A DNA stretch of 64,000 nt from Burkholderia pyrrocinia (GTDB lineage Bacteria > Pseudomonadota > Gammaproteobacteria > Burkholderiales > Burkholderiaceae): positions 434,001-498,000 of the forward strand of contig NZ_CP024902.1 in the NCBI RefSeq assembly GCF_003330765.1, read 5' to 3'. The notes beneath the pieces are model-generated. The model searched no databases and was not told the origin of the DNA. It was given only the letters and a program-made list of their open reading frames with translations. Positions 36,239 through 46,288 of this stretch are shown piece after piece (the stretch's first letter is position 1; every line of letters starts with the position of its first letter). The translations under genes and the position numbers were made by a program.

Positions 36239-37021
36239 TCAAGGCAACGAAATCGTCAAATTAGCCGACTCCGGCCCGACCTTGATCACTTGCGAATAAG
36301 GCGCAAGCGCCTGCAGCGTCTTGTCTTTCAGATACGTATTGAGCCCGAGGAACCCGAGCAGCGCGACCAGCGCAAACACCGCCCCAATCGCCCAAACCGG
36401 CACTTCACGTTTGAGTCGATGCGCAATCTGATCCGGCAACGGCCAATGCGGCGCAAACGGCGCCCGCTTGCCCTTCATATGCGCGATCTCATCCCCCAGC
36501 CGCGCCGTCAGATAAGCAAGCTTCTCCGGCCCCTCGAGCAGGTACTTGCCCTGGAACCCGAGCAGCAGGCACATATGAAACACCTCGAGCGACTGTAACC
36601 GTGCCGCACCCTGAGCGCGGCATTCCTCGAGATACTGAAAAAACTTCTCGCCCGCCAACTGCTCGCCGAACAGCACGAGCTGCAGCGGCCGGCGTTCCCA
36701 GTCCGTGCGGATCTTGAACTGCGACGACAGCACCATCTCGTCGATGGCCGCGCAGAACGCGAACTTCGCGCCGTACACATCCTCGGCGGCGATATTCAGC
36801 TTCTTCGCGCCGCGCTCGAAATCCGACAGGAATTCCTGGATCCGCGTGCTGAATTCGCTCGCGCTGTCCGGCTCGCGGCCGTTCTTGAGCAGGAACAGCA
36901 TGAAGAACCCGTCGTACAGCAGGTCGAGCAGCGAACGGGCCTGGAACGCGGAGTCCGTCGACGCCGGGGTATGCATGGGTGCCGGCGCGTTGTCGCCGAA
37001 CAGGGAAGGCGCGTAGCTCAT
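36239..37021 (-). CDS. tssL: TssL, T6SS inner-membrane baseplate-anchor protein (DotU/IcmH family)
   Basis: 260 residues. The cytoplasmic DotU-like domain (LLDLLYDGFFMLFLL, FCAAIDEMVL, FGEQLAGEKFF) precedes a single C-terminal membrane segment at about 212-234, giving a short periplasmic tail. It binds TssM and TssJ in the membrane complex and contacts TssK. It lacks the C-terminal OmpA-like peptidoglycan-binding extension of some TssL proteins, which may be supplied by the OmpA-like protein at 54823. The start overlaps the tssK stop (ATGA). Confidence 0.95.
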   Translation of the reverse strand: MSYAPSLFGDNAPAPMHTPASTDSAFQARSLLDLLYDGFFMLFLLKNGREPDSASEFSTRIQEFLSDFERGAKKLNIAAEDVYGAKFAFCAAIDEMVLSSQFKIRTDWERRPLQLVLFGEQLAGEKFFQYLEECRAQGAARLQSLEVFHMCLLLGFQGKYLLEGPEKLAYLTARLGDEIAHMKGKRAPFAPHWPLPDQIAHRLKREVPVWAIGAVFALVALLGFLGLNTYLKDKTLQALAPYSQVIKVGPESANLTISLP

Positions 37022-38364
37022 GATGTGACCGCGATCAGTTCGAATTTCAGGTCATTGATGCCAGTCGGCGCGTAGATCATCGCGGACTGGGCCTGCAGCA
37101 TGCGCTCGTACAGCGCGCCACGCGAATCGAGCGAGAAGTAGCAAGCGCCGGGCCGTACCGGAATCGCAGGCGGCACCTGCGGCGTGTACGAGAGCCGCAC
37201 GCCGGGCATCGCCGACAGCACGAGCTTGTCGACATCGTCGGGCGCGCCGACCTTGAAGCGGGCCGGCACGGCATCGACGAGTTCGACGCTCGGCATGTCC
37301 GCGGACACCGCCAGATAGAACTCGGTCTTGTCGTCGATCTTGCCCGAATCGAGGCGGCCGAGGTGGAACGACGGACGCACCTCGTCGAGCGTGATCGCGA
37401 AGTAACGCGTCGAGATCACGGTGTCGAGCAACTCGCGCAGCATCAGGTCGAGACGCGCAAAGCTCGGGCCCGGATCGTCGTGGCGATACACGGGCAGGTC
37501 GGCGAGCGTATAGCCTTTCGAGAACGTCATCAGCTGGCCCGCGAGGCGCAGCAGTTCCTGGAACAGCCGCTCCGGATGCAGCGCCGCGTGCTGGTGCAGG
37601 TGCGCGAGCGTCGCGAACGCGGCGTTAGCGGTGTGCAGCAGCCAGAACGACGCGATGTCGCCCGAGCGGAACTCGATGATGTTCTTCGACGGCTCGCGGT
37701 GGAAACCGTACAGCGCGTTCACCTTCGCCTGCAGCGCGTCGACCAGCTGGCGCAGCCGCTGGTGCAGGATCGGCGAGGCCTCGATCGCGAGGCACGGCGG
37801 CACGAAGCTGTCGTCGATCTCGAAACCGGACGTCGCGGTACGGCGCACGCGCACGAGCGGCACCGACAGCAACTGGTCGCGCGGTTCGCTGTGCGCGATC
37901 AGCTTGACCTGCGTCTTCAGGAACGTGATGTCGGCTTCGGCGGCGTCGGTGAAGTTGTCGGCGACGCTGGTCTGCTCGCTGACGAAACGCGTCATGAAGC
38001 CGGCGGCCGGATCGTCGCTGTAATTGGTGCCGTTCTCGCGCAACGGGTGCAGCGCGAGGTAGAACACGAACTCGTTGATGCCGTCGGGCAGCGTGTCGAG
38101 CGCGATCGGCGGCGGCAGGTCGTCGGCCTGCGGCCCGGCATACAGCGCGCCGTCCGGGAATACGAGCGCGAGCTCGGCAACCCGCAGCACGTTGCTGCCG
38201 AGCGCGTCGCGGTCGATGCGCACCGAGCGCACGCCCCAGTTGTACGGCTGGATCGCCTGGATGGATTCGAACAGGCGCGCCTCGTGGTACGCGTCCTGTC
38301 GCTGGAAGTGTTGAGGCCGGAGGAACAGCCCTTCCCCCCACAGCACCTTGGCCGAATAACTCAT
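37018..38364 (-). CDS. tssK: TssK, T6SS baseplate adaptor
   Basis: 448 residues, the usual length. It begins SAKVLWGEGLFLRPQHFQ, the near-invariant TssK start, and continues with WGVRSVRID and the trimeric shoulder domain; the head ends in LYERMLQ and DLKFELIAV. TssK trimers link the baseplate (TssFG) to the TssL-TssM membrane complex. It is followed directly by tssL and lies about 100 bases after tssJ, the gap being AT-rich enough to hold a promoter. Confidence 0.96.
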   Translation of the reverse strand: MSYSAKVLWGEGLFLRPQHFQRQDAYHEARLFESIQAIQPYNWGVRSVRIDRDALGSNVLRVAELALVFPDGALYAGPQADDLPPPIALDTLPDGINEFVFYLALHPLRENGTNYSDDPAAGFMTRFVSEQTSVADNFTDAAEADITFLKTQVKLIAHSEPRDQLLSVPLVRVRRTATSGFEIDDSFVPPCLAIEASPILHQRLRQLVDALQAKVNALYGFHREPSKNIIEFRSGDIASFWLLHTANAAFATLAHLHQHAALHPERLFQELLRLAGQLMTFSKGYTLADLPVYRHDDPGPSFARLDLMLRELLDTVISTRYFAITLDEVRPSFHLGRLDSGKIDDKTEFYLAVSADMPSVELVDAVPARFKVGAPDDVDKLVLSAMPGVRLSYTPQVPPAIPVRPGACYFSLDSRGALYERMLQAQSAMIYAPTGINDLKFELIAVTS

Positions 38365-38466
38365 GTCAAATCCGGTTAATGTGGCGTTGCGATGTAATCG
38401 ATTTGTTCGTGCCCGAATTAAATCGCCAATTGTTAACTCTTGTTAATTGACATTCGTGCGTCATGT

Positions 38467-39078
38467 TTAACCGCAGGAGACCGAAGAAAGCATATTCAGC
38501 GGTTGCGAAGGCGCACCCTGTTGCGGTGCGATGACGGTGCCATTGGTGACCGTCATCGCGCAATTATGCAGGCCGATGATTATGCCGGATTTCTCCGATT
38601 TCACCGGATCGAACGTCAATTTCCATCGTTGCAGTGCGGGATCGCGGAACAGCGCGACGATGCCGAACGCCTGCGCTTCGCGCGATACCTTCTCGGTCGC
38701 CGTATAGCGCTGGCCCGGAATCAGCGTGATTTCACGCACGTTCAGCAGGTCGGCGCCGAGCGCGGCCTTTTCCTTGGTCGGGTCGGTAAATGCGTCGAAC
38801 GGCGCCTGCTGGAACGACGTCGGGTCCTTCAGCGCATAGAGTCGTACGACGAGCGCGAGCGGCTTGTTGTCGGTCGCGGCATTCAGGTTCGGCGCGGCGG
38901 CCAGCGTGAGCCCGAGATTGCGCGGCGGCTTCTGCGCGTCGGGCAGCTCGGGCTTGCCGATGCCGGCGGCCGACATCACGGCGCTCGCGGCCGAGCCGAG
39001 CAGCGGGGCGGCCGCGCATCCGGCCAGAAGGGCGCAGGCAACCAGCGGCAGCGCGTAGCGAATCATGGACGATCTCAT
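38467..39078 (-). CDS. tssJ: TssJ, T6SS outer-membrane lipoprotein
   Basis: 203 residues; the lipobox is LLAGC after a short hydrophobic signal, so it is anchored at the outer membrane. The beta-sandwich core is marked by LALVVRLYALKD, FDAFTDP and LIPGQRY. TssJ caps the periplasmic TssM stalk. An in-frame ATG at 39066 is an alternative start. It begins the leftward tssJ-K-L group and is divergent from tagM. Confidence 0.93.
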   Translation of the reverse strand: MRSSMIRYALPLVACALLAGCAAAPLLGSAASAVMSAAGIGKPELPDAQKPPRNLGLTLAAAPNLNAATDNKPLALVVRLYALKDPTSFQQAPFDAFTDPTKEKAALGADLLNVREITLIPGQRYTATEKVSREAQAFGIVALFRDPALQRWKLTFDPVKSEKSGIIIGLHNCAMTVTNGTVIAPQQGAPSQPLNMLSSVSCG

Positions 39079-39452
39079 CGTGTTTCCGGCGTGCCGCCTT
39101 TATCCCTGTCAAAACTGCCGGGTATTTTCGCGTTCGCTGCGTATCCCCGGCGTTGCACTGTTCAACTATTAAGCACGCCTGCGTCGTGGCAGGCATCCGG
39201 AAATTTTTTCCGCCGTCCGGGCGACGCATCGCACGGCCAGTAAAACTTGCGCATTCCGGTCGAACGAAAAATCGCTGCGAGCCCGCAGCGAGAGGCCATT
39301 CGAGGGGGTAGCGCCCGGTTTTAAAAGGAATTACTCTTCACACGGCGATTGAATTATGAAAAATTGATCGGTACTATACCCGCGCGCTTCATGCAAAGCA
39401 AAAGAACCAGATTCTCAACGATTTTAAAACTCACGCGCCGGTGGATATAACG
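39079..39452. promoter_or_regulatory. Divergent promoter region between tssJ and the tagM-tssB operon
   Basis: About 370 bases with no gene. The right half (39320-39450) is AT-rich against the surrounding high GC and is the obvious place for promoters firing both ways. Clear sigma-70 or sigma-54 (GG...GC) boxes were not found by eye. Confidence 0.45.
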
Positions 39453-40085
39453 ATGAAAGACCGTCTCTTCGCAAAACTGTCTGGGGTAGTGGTGGCTTGC
39501 GGCGTGATCGCCGGCTGTGCGAGCCAGCCCCCCGCGCCGCCGACTGCCGAGGTGTTCAACAAGTCGCTGGCCGATGCGGACGCCGTTGCGAAGGCGGGCG
39601 ACCAGGACAAGGCTCTCGGCCTGTACCAGCAACTCGCGAAGTCGGATCCGACGCGCGAGGAACCGTGGTCGCGCATCGCGCAAATCCAGTTCGCACAGAA
39701 CCACTACGGCCAGGCGATCGTCGCCGCCCAGGAAGCACTGCAGCGCGACGCGACCGACCGTCAGGCGAAGAGCGTGCTGGCCGTCGCCGGCCTGCGGATC
39801 GCGACGCAGTCGCTCGGCGAGCTGCGCCAGGATTCGTCGCTCGCGGGCGACGCGAAGTCCGATGCGCAAGCGCTCGCGAAGCAACTGCGCGATACGCTGG
39901 GCGAATCGGCGCTGTTCCCGCCGGAGGCGAAGGTCGTGAAGCCGCGTTCGCCGCGCCGGGTCGTCCATCGTCCGAAGGGCGGCGCTGCACCGGCCGCCGA
40001 GGCAGCGGCCGCGACCACCGCGCCGCCGCCGCCCACCACGCCGCAAAAAGGCGGTGCCGATCCGTTCAGCGCGCTGCGCAACTGA
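39453..40085 (+). CDS. tagM: TagM-like TPR lipoprotein of the T6SS locus
   Basis: 210 residues from the ATG at 39453 (a GTG at 39441 is open but would spoil the signal). The signal ends in VIAGC, a lipobox. Two to three TPR-like helical pairs follow (LADADAVAKAGDQDKALGLY, IQFAQNHYGQAIVAAQEAL), then a Pro/Ala-rich tail. In Burkholderia T6SS loci this gene is placed before tssB and has been called tagM; the name is from gene order. The exact function is unknown; an outer-membrane scaffold is likely. It begins the operon running to tssA. Confidence 0.8.
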   Translation: MKDRLFAKLSGVVVACGVIAGCASQPPAPPTAEVFNKSLADADAVAKAGDQDKALGLYQQLAKSDPTREEPWSRIAQIQFAQNHYGQAIVAAQEALQRDATDRQAKSVLAVAGLRIATQSLGELRQDSSLAGDAKSDAQALAKQLRDTLGESALFPPEAKVVKPRSPRRVVHRPKGGAAPAAEAAAATTAPPPPTTPQKGGADPFSALRN

Positions 40086-40117
40086 CGCGATAACCACAAC
40101 TAACCTGGGAGCCGTCG

Positions 40118-40633
40118 ATGGCCAAGAAAGAAAGCATTCAGAAAAGCTTGCAGAAAATACGGCCGCCGCGCGTCCAACTGACCTACGAGGTCGAGAAGGG
40201 CGACGCGATCGAGGTGAAGGAACTGCCGTTCGTCGTCGGGGTTGTCGGCGATCTGGCGGGCCAGTCCGAAATCGAGCAGCCGAAGCTGCGCGACCGCAAG
40301 TTCGTCAATATCGACCGCGACAACTTTGACGACGTGATGAAGGCGATCGAGCCGCGCGCCGCGTTCCAGGTGGAAAACCGCCTGAGCCCGGAAGGCGGCA
40401 AGTTCGCGGTCGACCTGAAGTTCCGCTCGCTGTCGGATTTCAGCCCGGACGATGTCGTCGAACAGGTCGAGCCGCTGCGCCGCCTGCTCGAGGCGCGTTC
40501 GAAGCTCGCCGACCTGCGCAACAAGCTCGCCGGCAACGACAAGCTCGAGGATCTGCTGTCCGAGGTGCTGAAGAACACGCAGCAGCTGCAGGAGCTCGCG
40601 AAGGGCACCGGCGGCGACAAAGACGGCGAATGA
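40118..40633 (+). CDS. tssB: TssB, small T6SS sheath subunit (VipA/ImpB)
   Basis: 171 residues of the usual length. It starts with KESIQKSLQKIRPPRV and contains VQLTYEVEKGDAIEVKELPF and FVVGVVGDLAG, family signatures. It assembles with TssC into the contractile sheath that drives the Hcp tube. The RBS GGGAG lies upstream, and tssC follows after 15 bases. Confidence 0.97.
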   Translation: MAKKESIQKSLQKIRPPRVQLTYEVEKGDAIEVKELPFVVGVVGDLAGQSEIEQPKLRDRKFVNIDRDNFDDVMKAIEPRAAFQVENRLSPEGGKFAVDLKFRSLSDFSPDDVVEQVEPLRRLLEARSKLADLRNKLAGNDKLEDLLSEVLKNTQQLQELAKGTGGDKDGE

Positions 40634-40648
40634 CGACGGAGTGTTGAG

Positions 40649-42139
40649 ATGAACCAGCAAACGGCTGCGGCCCAAGCAAGCGGCGCGGAATACGCCGCCG
40701 GGACTTCGCTGCTCGACGACATCGTCGAGAAGAGCAAGGTCGCGAAATCCGATTCCGAGCACGCGCGCGCGAAGGACCTGATCGGCGAACTCGTGCACCA
40801 GGTGCTCGACGGCACGGTGATCGTGTCGGACAACCTGTCGGCCACGATCGACGCGCGCGTCGCGGAACTCGACCGCCTGATCTCCACGCAGCTTTCCGCG
40901 GTGATGCACGCGCCGGAATTCCAGCGCCTCGAAAGCACGTGGCGCGGGATGGACTACCTGGTCAAGGAAAGCAACACGGGCCAGACGATCAAGATCAAGG
41001 CGCTGCACGCACCGAAGCGCGACCTCGTGCGCGACTTCAAGGGCGCGAGCGAGTTCGACCAGAGCGCGCTGTTCAAGAAGGTCTACGAAGAGGAATTCGG
41101 CACGTTCGGCGGCTCGCCGTTCGGTGCGCTGATCGGCGATTACGAGATCTCGCGCCAGCCGGAAGACATGTACTTCATCGAGCAGATGTCGCACGTCGCG
41201 GCGGCCGCGCACGCGCCGTTCATCGCGTCGGCGTCGCCCGAGCTGCTCGGCCTCGAGTCGTTCTCCGACCTCGGCAAGCCGCGCGATCTCGGCAAGGTGT
41301 TCGATACCGTTGAATACGCGAAGTGGAAGTCGTTCCGCGACGCCGAAGATTCGCGCTACGTCGGCCTGACGCTGCCGCGCTTCCTCGGCCGCCTGCCGTT
41401 CAATCCGAAGGACGGCCAGACCGCGGAGAACTTCAACTTCGTCGAGGACGTCGACGGCACCGATCACGACAAGTACCTGTGGTGCAACGCGTCGTGGGCA
41501 TTCGCTGCACGCCTGACGGCCGCGTTCGACGACTTCGGCTGGTGCGCGGCGATCCGCGGCGTCGAAGGCGGCGGCCTCGTCGAGGACCTGCCGACCCACA
41601 CGTTCAAGACCGACGACGGCGAAGTTGCGCTGAAGTGCCCGACCGAGATCGCGATCACCGATCGCCGCGAGAAGGAGCTGAGCGACCTCGGCTTCATCCC
41701 GCTCGTCCATTGCAAGAACTCAGATTACGCCGCGTTCTTCGCTGCGCAGTCGGTGCAGAAGCCGAAGAAATACAGCACCGACAGCGCGAATGCGAACGCC
41801 GTCCTGTCCGCCCAGCTTCAGTACATCTTCTCGGTATCGCGCGTCGCGCACTACCTGAAGGCGATGATGCGGGACAAGATCGGCAGCTTTGCATCGGCGC
41901 AGAACGTGGAGACTTTCCTCAACCGGTGGATTTCGCAGTACGTCCTGCTCGACGACAATGCCTCGCAGGAACAGAAAGCGCAATTCCCGCTGCGCGAGGC
42001 ATCCATACAAGTGTCGGAGATTCCGGGCAAGCCGGGCTCGTATCGTTCGGTCGCGTTCCTGCGTCCGCACTTTCAGCTCGACGAACTCTCGATTTCTCTG
42101 CGACTTGTCGCTGATCTGCCCAAACCGGCAAATTCATAA
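40649..42139 (+). CDS. tssC: TssC, large T6SS sheath subunit (VipB/ImpC)
   Basis: 496 residues. Typical motifs: LESTWRGMDYLVKES, EEFGTFGGSPFGALIGDYE, NPKDGQ with FNFVED, and a C-terminal ISQYVLLDD sheath strand. It forms the sheath wall with TssB and is the target of ClpV after contraction through TssB-TssC disassembly. Between its end and hcp lies a GC-rich hairpin (about 42150-42170) that could trim or weaken read-through. Confidence 0.97.
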   Translation: MNQQTAAAQASGAEYAAGTSLLDDIVEKSKVAKSDSEHARAKDLIGELVHQVLDGTVIVSDNLSATIDARVAELDRLISTQLSAVMHAPEFQRLESTWRGMDYLVKESNTGQTIKIKALHAPKRDLVRDFKGASEFDQSALFKKVYEEEFGTFGGSPFGALIGDYEISRQPEDMYFIEQMSHVAAAAHAPFIASASPELLGLESFSDLGKPRDLGKVFDTVEYAKWKSFRDAEDSRYVGLTLPRFLGRLPFNPKDGQTAENFNFVEDVDGTDHDKYLWCNASWAFAARLTAAFDDFGWCAAIRGVEGGGLVEDLPTHTFKTDDGEVALKCPTEIAITDRREKELSDLGFIPLVHCKNSDYAAFFAAQSVQKPKKYSTDSANANAVLSAQLQYIFSVSRVAHYLKAMMRDKIGSFASAQNVETFLNRWISQYVLLDDNASQEQKAQFPLREASIQVSEIPGKPGSYRSVAFLRPHFQLDELSISLRLVADLPKPANS

Positions 42140-42209
42140 GCGAGTAAATCGCCCGGGCGGGCCGCCTGGGTAGGACGTTAAAACCACCTCTTTGGGGAGT
42201 CGAAGGGCC

Positions 42210-42713
42210 ATGTTACATATGCACTTGCAGTTTGGTAGTCCGGCGGTGAAGGGCGAATCCGCGGACAAAGACCATCAGGGCTGGGTCGAACTGAAATCGT
42301 GGGATCACTCGATCGTTCAGCCGCGTTCGGCAACCGCATCGACCGCTGGCGGTCATACGATGACGCGTTGCGAGCACGGCGACATGATTTTCACGAAGGA
42401 AATCGATTCGTCGAGCCCGCTGCTGTACCAGCACGCTTCGGGCGGCACCACGTTCGACGAGGTGACGGTCCATTTCTCGCGCGCAGACGGTGAAGGCAAG
42501 CGCGTGCAGTATCTGGAAGTCAAGCTCAAGTACGTGATCATCTCGAGCATCGCCCCGAGCGTCCGCGAGGAAGGTCTGCCGCTCGAGACGTTCTCGCTGA
42601 AGTATGCAGCCGTGCAGTGGAAGCAAACCCAGCAGAAGATCGGCGGCAATCAGGGCGGTAACACGCAGGGCGCCTGGAGTCTGACGAAGAACGACAAGAC
42701 CTACGCGGTCTAA
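42210..42713 (+). CDS. hcp: Hcp (TssD), T6SS inner-tube protein
   Basis: 167 residues from the ATG at 42210 (GGGGAG and AAGGG upstream); an in-frame start six codons earlier is unlikely. Hcp motifs are HLQFGSPAVKGES, VTVHFSRADG and YVIISSIAPSV. Hexameric rings stack into the tube that carries small effectors. Codon usage looks strongly biased, as expected for an abundant protein. Confidence 0.97.
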   Translation: MLHMHLQFGSPAVKGESADKDHQGWVELKSWDHSIVQPRSATASTAGGHTMTRCEHGDMIFTKEIDSSSPLLYQHASGGTTFDEVTVHFSRADGEGKRVQYLEVKLKYVIISSIAPSVREEGLPLETFSLKYAAVQWKQTQQKIGGNQGGNTQGAWSLTKNDKTYAV

Positions 42714-42781
42714 GGTCGGTTGCGGCAACGGGGCGCGCGGCGTCCCGTTGCCGTTTTCGCTGTGCATACCGGCCGAGGCCG

Positions 42782-43267
42782 ATGAAACGATTCGAACCCA
42801 GTTTTCTCGACAAGCTGTTCGACGACGAACCGCACCTGCCGGCCTCGGCAGCGATGCGGCAATTGTCGCTGGACGAGCTCAAGACCACGGTCGCCCGCGA
42901 CGTCGAGGCGATCCTCAACTCCCGTATCGCGCACACGGAGAACGAGCTGGCCGCGCTGCCGGAATGCCAGAAATCGGTGCTGACCTACGGGCTGAACGAT
43001 TTCGCGGGGCTCAGCCTCGCGAGTCACTACGACCGCGCGTTCATCTGCAAGTCGATCCAGCAGGCCATTGCGCGCCATGAGCCGCGCCTGCAGCAGGTGC
43101 AGGTGACGTTCGAGCTGAACGAGCAGGCGACCAACGCGCTCTATTTCGCGATCCAGGCGCTGCTCGTCGTGCACCCGGCCGAGGAGCCGGTGAGTTTCGA
43201 CGCGATGCTGCAGCCGTCGACGCTCCAGTATTCGGTCACGCGCGCACGCGCTGCAAGAATGCAGTAA
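42782..43267 (+). CDS. tssE: TssE, T6SS baseplate wedge protein (gp25-like)
   Basis: 161 residues with the gp25 family pattern: EAILNSRIAHTENELAAL, LTYGLNDFAGLS and QAIARHEPRLQQV. TssE is a small wedge component that helps start sheath growth. It is located between hcp and tssF as in other Burkholderia T6SS loci. Confidence 0.95.
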   Translation: MKRFEPSFLDKLFDDEPHLPASAAMRQLSLDELKTTVARDVEAILNSRIAHTENELAALPECQKSVLTYGLNDFAGLSLASHYDRAFICKSIQQAIARHEPRLQQVQVTFELNEQATNALYFAIQALLVVHPAEEPVSFDAMLQPSTLQYSVTRARAARMQ

Positions 43268-43344
43268 ATCAAGCCGCCGAGCGGGCCGGACCGCCCGGTG
43301 GTGGATCATGGTCCGGCAGGAAATATTGAGGTTCGGGGTCGTCG

Positions 43345-45180
43345 ATGGAAGAATTGCTGCCGTATTACGAGCGCGAATTATCGTTTTTGCGGCGCTATTC
43401 GCGAGATTTCGCCGAACGCTATCCGAAGATCGCGGCGCGGCTCGCGTTGTCCGGCGAGCATTGCGAGGATCCGCACGTCGAGCGGATGATCGAGTCGTTC
43501 GCGCTGCTCGGCGCGCGCATCAACAAGAAGCTCGACGACGACTACCCCGAATTCACCGAAGCGCTGCTGGAAGTGCTGTATCCGCACTACCTGCGGCCGT
43601 TTCCGTCGTGCTCGATCGCGCAGTTCACGCCGGCTTCGCCCGGCCAGCAGACCGAACCGGTCGTGATCGATCGCGGCACCGAGCTGAAGAGCCGCCCGAT
43701 CCGCGGCGTGCAGTGCCGGTTCCGCACCGCCTACGACGTGACGCTCGCGCCGATCCGCATCTCGGAAGCGCGCTACATGCCGGTCGCACTCGCGCCGAGC
43801 GCGACGGTGCTGCCGTCCAACGCGACGGGCGTGATCTCGATCACGTTCGAATCGCTCGCCGCGCAACTCGATCTCGGCGCACTGAAGCTGCCGACGCTGC
43901 GCGCGCACCTGCACGGCGAGCAGTCGTTCGTCGCCGCGCTGACCGACTGCCTGTTCGTCAACGTGCTCGGCGCGTATGTCGAGCCCGAACGCAACGGCCG
44001 CTGGACCGCGCTGCGCAAGCTGCCGATCGCGCAGGCCGGCTTCGACGAGGACGACGCGCTGATCGACTACCCGGCGAAATCGCATCCCGCGTATCGCCTG
44101 CTCACCGAATACTTCGCGTTCCCCGACAAGTTCGATTTCGTCGATTTCGATCTCGCGGCGATTGCACGCGCGTCGGGCCGCTGCCAGCGCGCGACGCTGC
44201 ATCTCGTGCTGCAGGACGTGCGCAGCGATTCGCACGTCGCGCGGCTGCTCGAACTGCTGACGGCGAGCCACTTCCGGCTGTTCTGCACGCCGATCGTCAA
44301 CCTGTTCCGCCAGCACGGCGAGCCGATCCGCATCACGCACCGCGCGGTGTCCTACCCGGTGATCGCCGAGGCGCGGCGCGCGTTCGCGTACGAGGTGTAC
44401 TCGATCGACTCGGTGAAGCTCGTCAGGCAGCAGGCGCACGAGGAATCGGTGATCGAGTTCCGGCCGTTCTATTCGCTGCACCACGGTGAATCGGCGCGGA
44501 TCGGCCATTACTGGTTCGCGCGCCGCAACGACTGGGTTGCGCAGAAGAGCCCCGGATACGAAACCGAGATCTCGATCGTCGACATCGATTTCGAGCCGAC
44601 GTCGCCGCAGACCGACACGCTGAGCCTCGACCTCACCTGCACGAACCGCGACCTGCCGGCGATGCTCGCGTTCGGCCTCGAGGGCGGCGACTTGTTCCAG
44701 GAGGGCGGCGCGCAGACGAGCGGTATCTCGCTGCTGCGCCGCCCGACGCAGAGCGTGCGCTTCGAGCGCGGCCGCGCCGCGCACTGGCGGCTCGTGTCGC
44801 ACCTCGCGCTCAATCACGTGTCGCTGGTCGCGCACGGCCTCGCGCCGCTGAAGGAAATGCTGACGTTGTACGACCTGCGGCGCACCGCCGTGTCGATGCG
44901 CCAGATCGACGGGCTGGCCGGCATCGAGCAGCGCGGCGCCGTGCAGTGGCTGCCCGGCAAGCCGTTCGCGACCTTCGTGCGCGGCATCGAGATCCGCCTG
45001 ACGATCGACGAGGAGCACTTCGTCGGGGCAAGCCTCGCGTCGTTCGTGCGCGTGCTCGACAGCTTCTTCGGGCTCTACGTCCATCTCAACAGTTTCGTTC
45101 AATTAGTCGTCGTGTCGAAGCGCACCGGCGAGGAGATCATCCGATGCAAGCCCCGGACCGGCGAATCGATCCTGGCGTAG
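43345..45180 (+). CDS. tssF: TssF, T6SS baseplate protein
   Basis: 611 residues, the normal length. It begins with EELLPYYERELSFLRRY and contains AERYPKIAARLAL and PHYLRPFPS, the family signature. Two TssF with one TssG form the wedge core that binds TssK. The end overlaps tssG by 37 bases. Confidence 0.97.
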   Translation: MEELLPYYERELSFLRRYSRDFAERYPKIAARLALSGEHCEDPHVERMIESFALLGARINKKLDDDYPEFTEALLEVLYPHYLRPFPSCSIAQFTPASPGQQTEPVVIDRGTELKSRPIRGVQCRFRTAYDVTLAPIRISEARYMPVALAPSATVLPSNATGVISITFESLAAQLDLGALKLPTLRAHLHGEQSFVAALTDCLFVNVLGAYVEPERNGRWTALRKLPIAQAGFDEDDALIDYPAKSHPAYRLLTEYFAFPDKFDFVDFDLAAIARASGRCQRATLHLVLQDVRSDSHVARLLELLTASHFRLFCTPIVNLFRQHGEPIRITHRAVSYPVIAEARRAFAYEVYSIDSVKLVRQQAHEESVIEFRPFYSLHHGESARIGHYWFARRNDWVAQKSPGYETEISIVDIDFEPTSPQTDTLSLDLTCTNRDLPAMLAFGLEGGDLFQEGGAQTSGISLLRRPTQSVRFERGRAAHWRLVSHLALNHVSLVAHGLAPLKEMLTLYDLRRTAVSMRQIDGLAGIEQRGAVQWLPGKPFATFVRGIEIRLTIDEEHFVGASLASFVRVLDSFFGLYVHLNSFVQLVVVSKRTGEEIIRCKPRTGESILA

Positions 45181-46244
45181 TCGACGCGCTGCTCGACGAG
45201 CCGCACCGCTTCGAGTTCTTCCAGGCCGTGCGCGTGCTCGAAGGGCTGTTCGCGCGGCAGGCGTCGGATGCGCCCGGCGCATGGCGGCAGGGCGACGTGG
45301 TCGCGCAGCGCATCGAATTCCGCAACACGCTGTCGCTCGGCTTTCCGCCGAGCGAGATCGAAGGCGTGCGCTCGTTCGACGACGGCGGCGCGTTGCTCGA
45401 CTCGGGCGAGCAGCGCGGTGCCGCGCTCGCGGCCGGCGAACTCGGCCACGTCGAGCTGACGCCCGCGTTCTTCGGGCTGCTCGGCGGGCAGGGCGCGTTG
45501 CCGCTGCATTACACCGAGCAGATCGTCGCGCGCGAGTACCTGAAGCGCGACCATGCGGCGCGCGCGTTCTTCGACGTGTTCTCGAACCGCGCGACCGCGT
45601 TGTTCTATGCGGCGTGGAAGAAATACCGGCTGCCGTTCCATTACGAACTCGACCGCGACGAGCGCTACCTGCCGCTGCTGCTCGCGATCGCGGGCGTGCC
45701 GAGCGACGAGGTGCGCGACAGCCTCGCGGCCGGCGTCGGCGGCGTGCTCGACGAGGCCGTTGCCGGCTACGCGCTGGCCGCGCGGCACCGGCCGATGTCG
45801 GCCGCGTACCTGCAGCGCGCGCTGTCCGACTATTTCCGCGTGCCGGTGAAGATCGACCAGTTCGTCGGCAAGTGGTACGACGTGCCGCCCGACCAGTTGA
45901 GCGTGCTCGGCGAGGTCAACGCGGTGCTGGGCGCGACGGCGCTCGTCGGCGAACGCGTGTGGCAGCGCGACATGCGCGCGCGGATCGTCGTCGGCCCGCT
46001 GTCCAAGCGCGACTACGAGGCGTTCCTGCCCGGCGGCGCGCAGGCTATCGCGCTCGAACGGATGCTGACGCTGCTCGCCGGCGTCACGCTCGAATACGAG
46101 GTGAAGCTCGTGCTGAAGCGCACCGAGGTTGGCGCAAGCGTGCTCGGGGCGGGCTCGCGGCTTGGCTGGGACGCGTTCCTCTGCACGCGCGATGCGATCG
46201 ATGACCGCTCGGACGCGCGCTACGAACTGCACGTGATTCACTGA
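45144..46244 (+). CDS. tssG: TssG, T6SS baseplate protein
   Basis: 366 residues from the ATG at 45144, which has AGGAG eight bases upstream inside tssF; the frame stays open to 44946 but only as an antisense-like extension. Family features: PHRFEFFQAVRVLE, LSLGFPPSEIE, LTPAFFGLLGGQGALP and HYTEQI. It bridges the two TssF copies in each wedge. Confidence 0.95.
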   Translation: MQAPDRRIDPGVVDALLDEPHRFEFFQAVRVLEGLFARQASDAPGAWRQGDVVAQRIEFRNTLSLGFPPSEIEGVRSFDDGGALLDSGEQRGAALAAGELGHVELTPAFFGLLGGQGALPLHYTEQIVAREYLKRDHAARAFFDVFSNRATALFYAAWKKYRLPFHYELDRDERYLPLLLAIAGVPSDEVRDSLAAGVGGVLDEAVAGYALAARHRPMSAAYLQRALSDYFRVPVKIDQFVGKWYDVPPDQLSVLGEVNAVLGATALVGERVWQRDMRARIVVGPLSKRDYEAFLPGGAQAIALERMLTLLAGVTLEYEVKLVLKRTEVGASVLGAGSRLGWDAFLCTRDAIDDRSDARYELHVIH

Positions 46245-46288
46245 TTCCAAACGACAACAAACACGCAATCGAACCTGAGATCGACGCC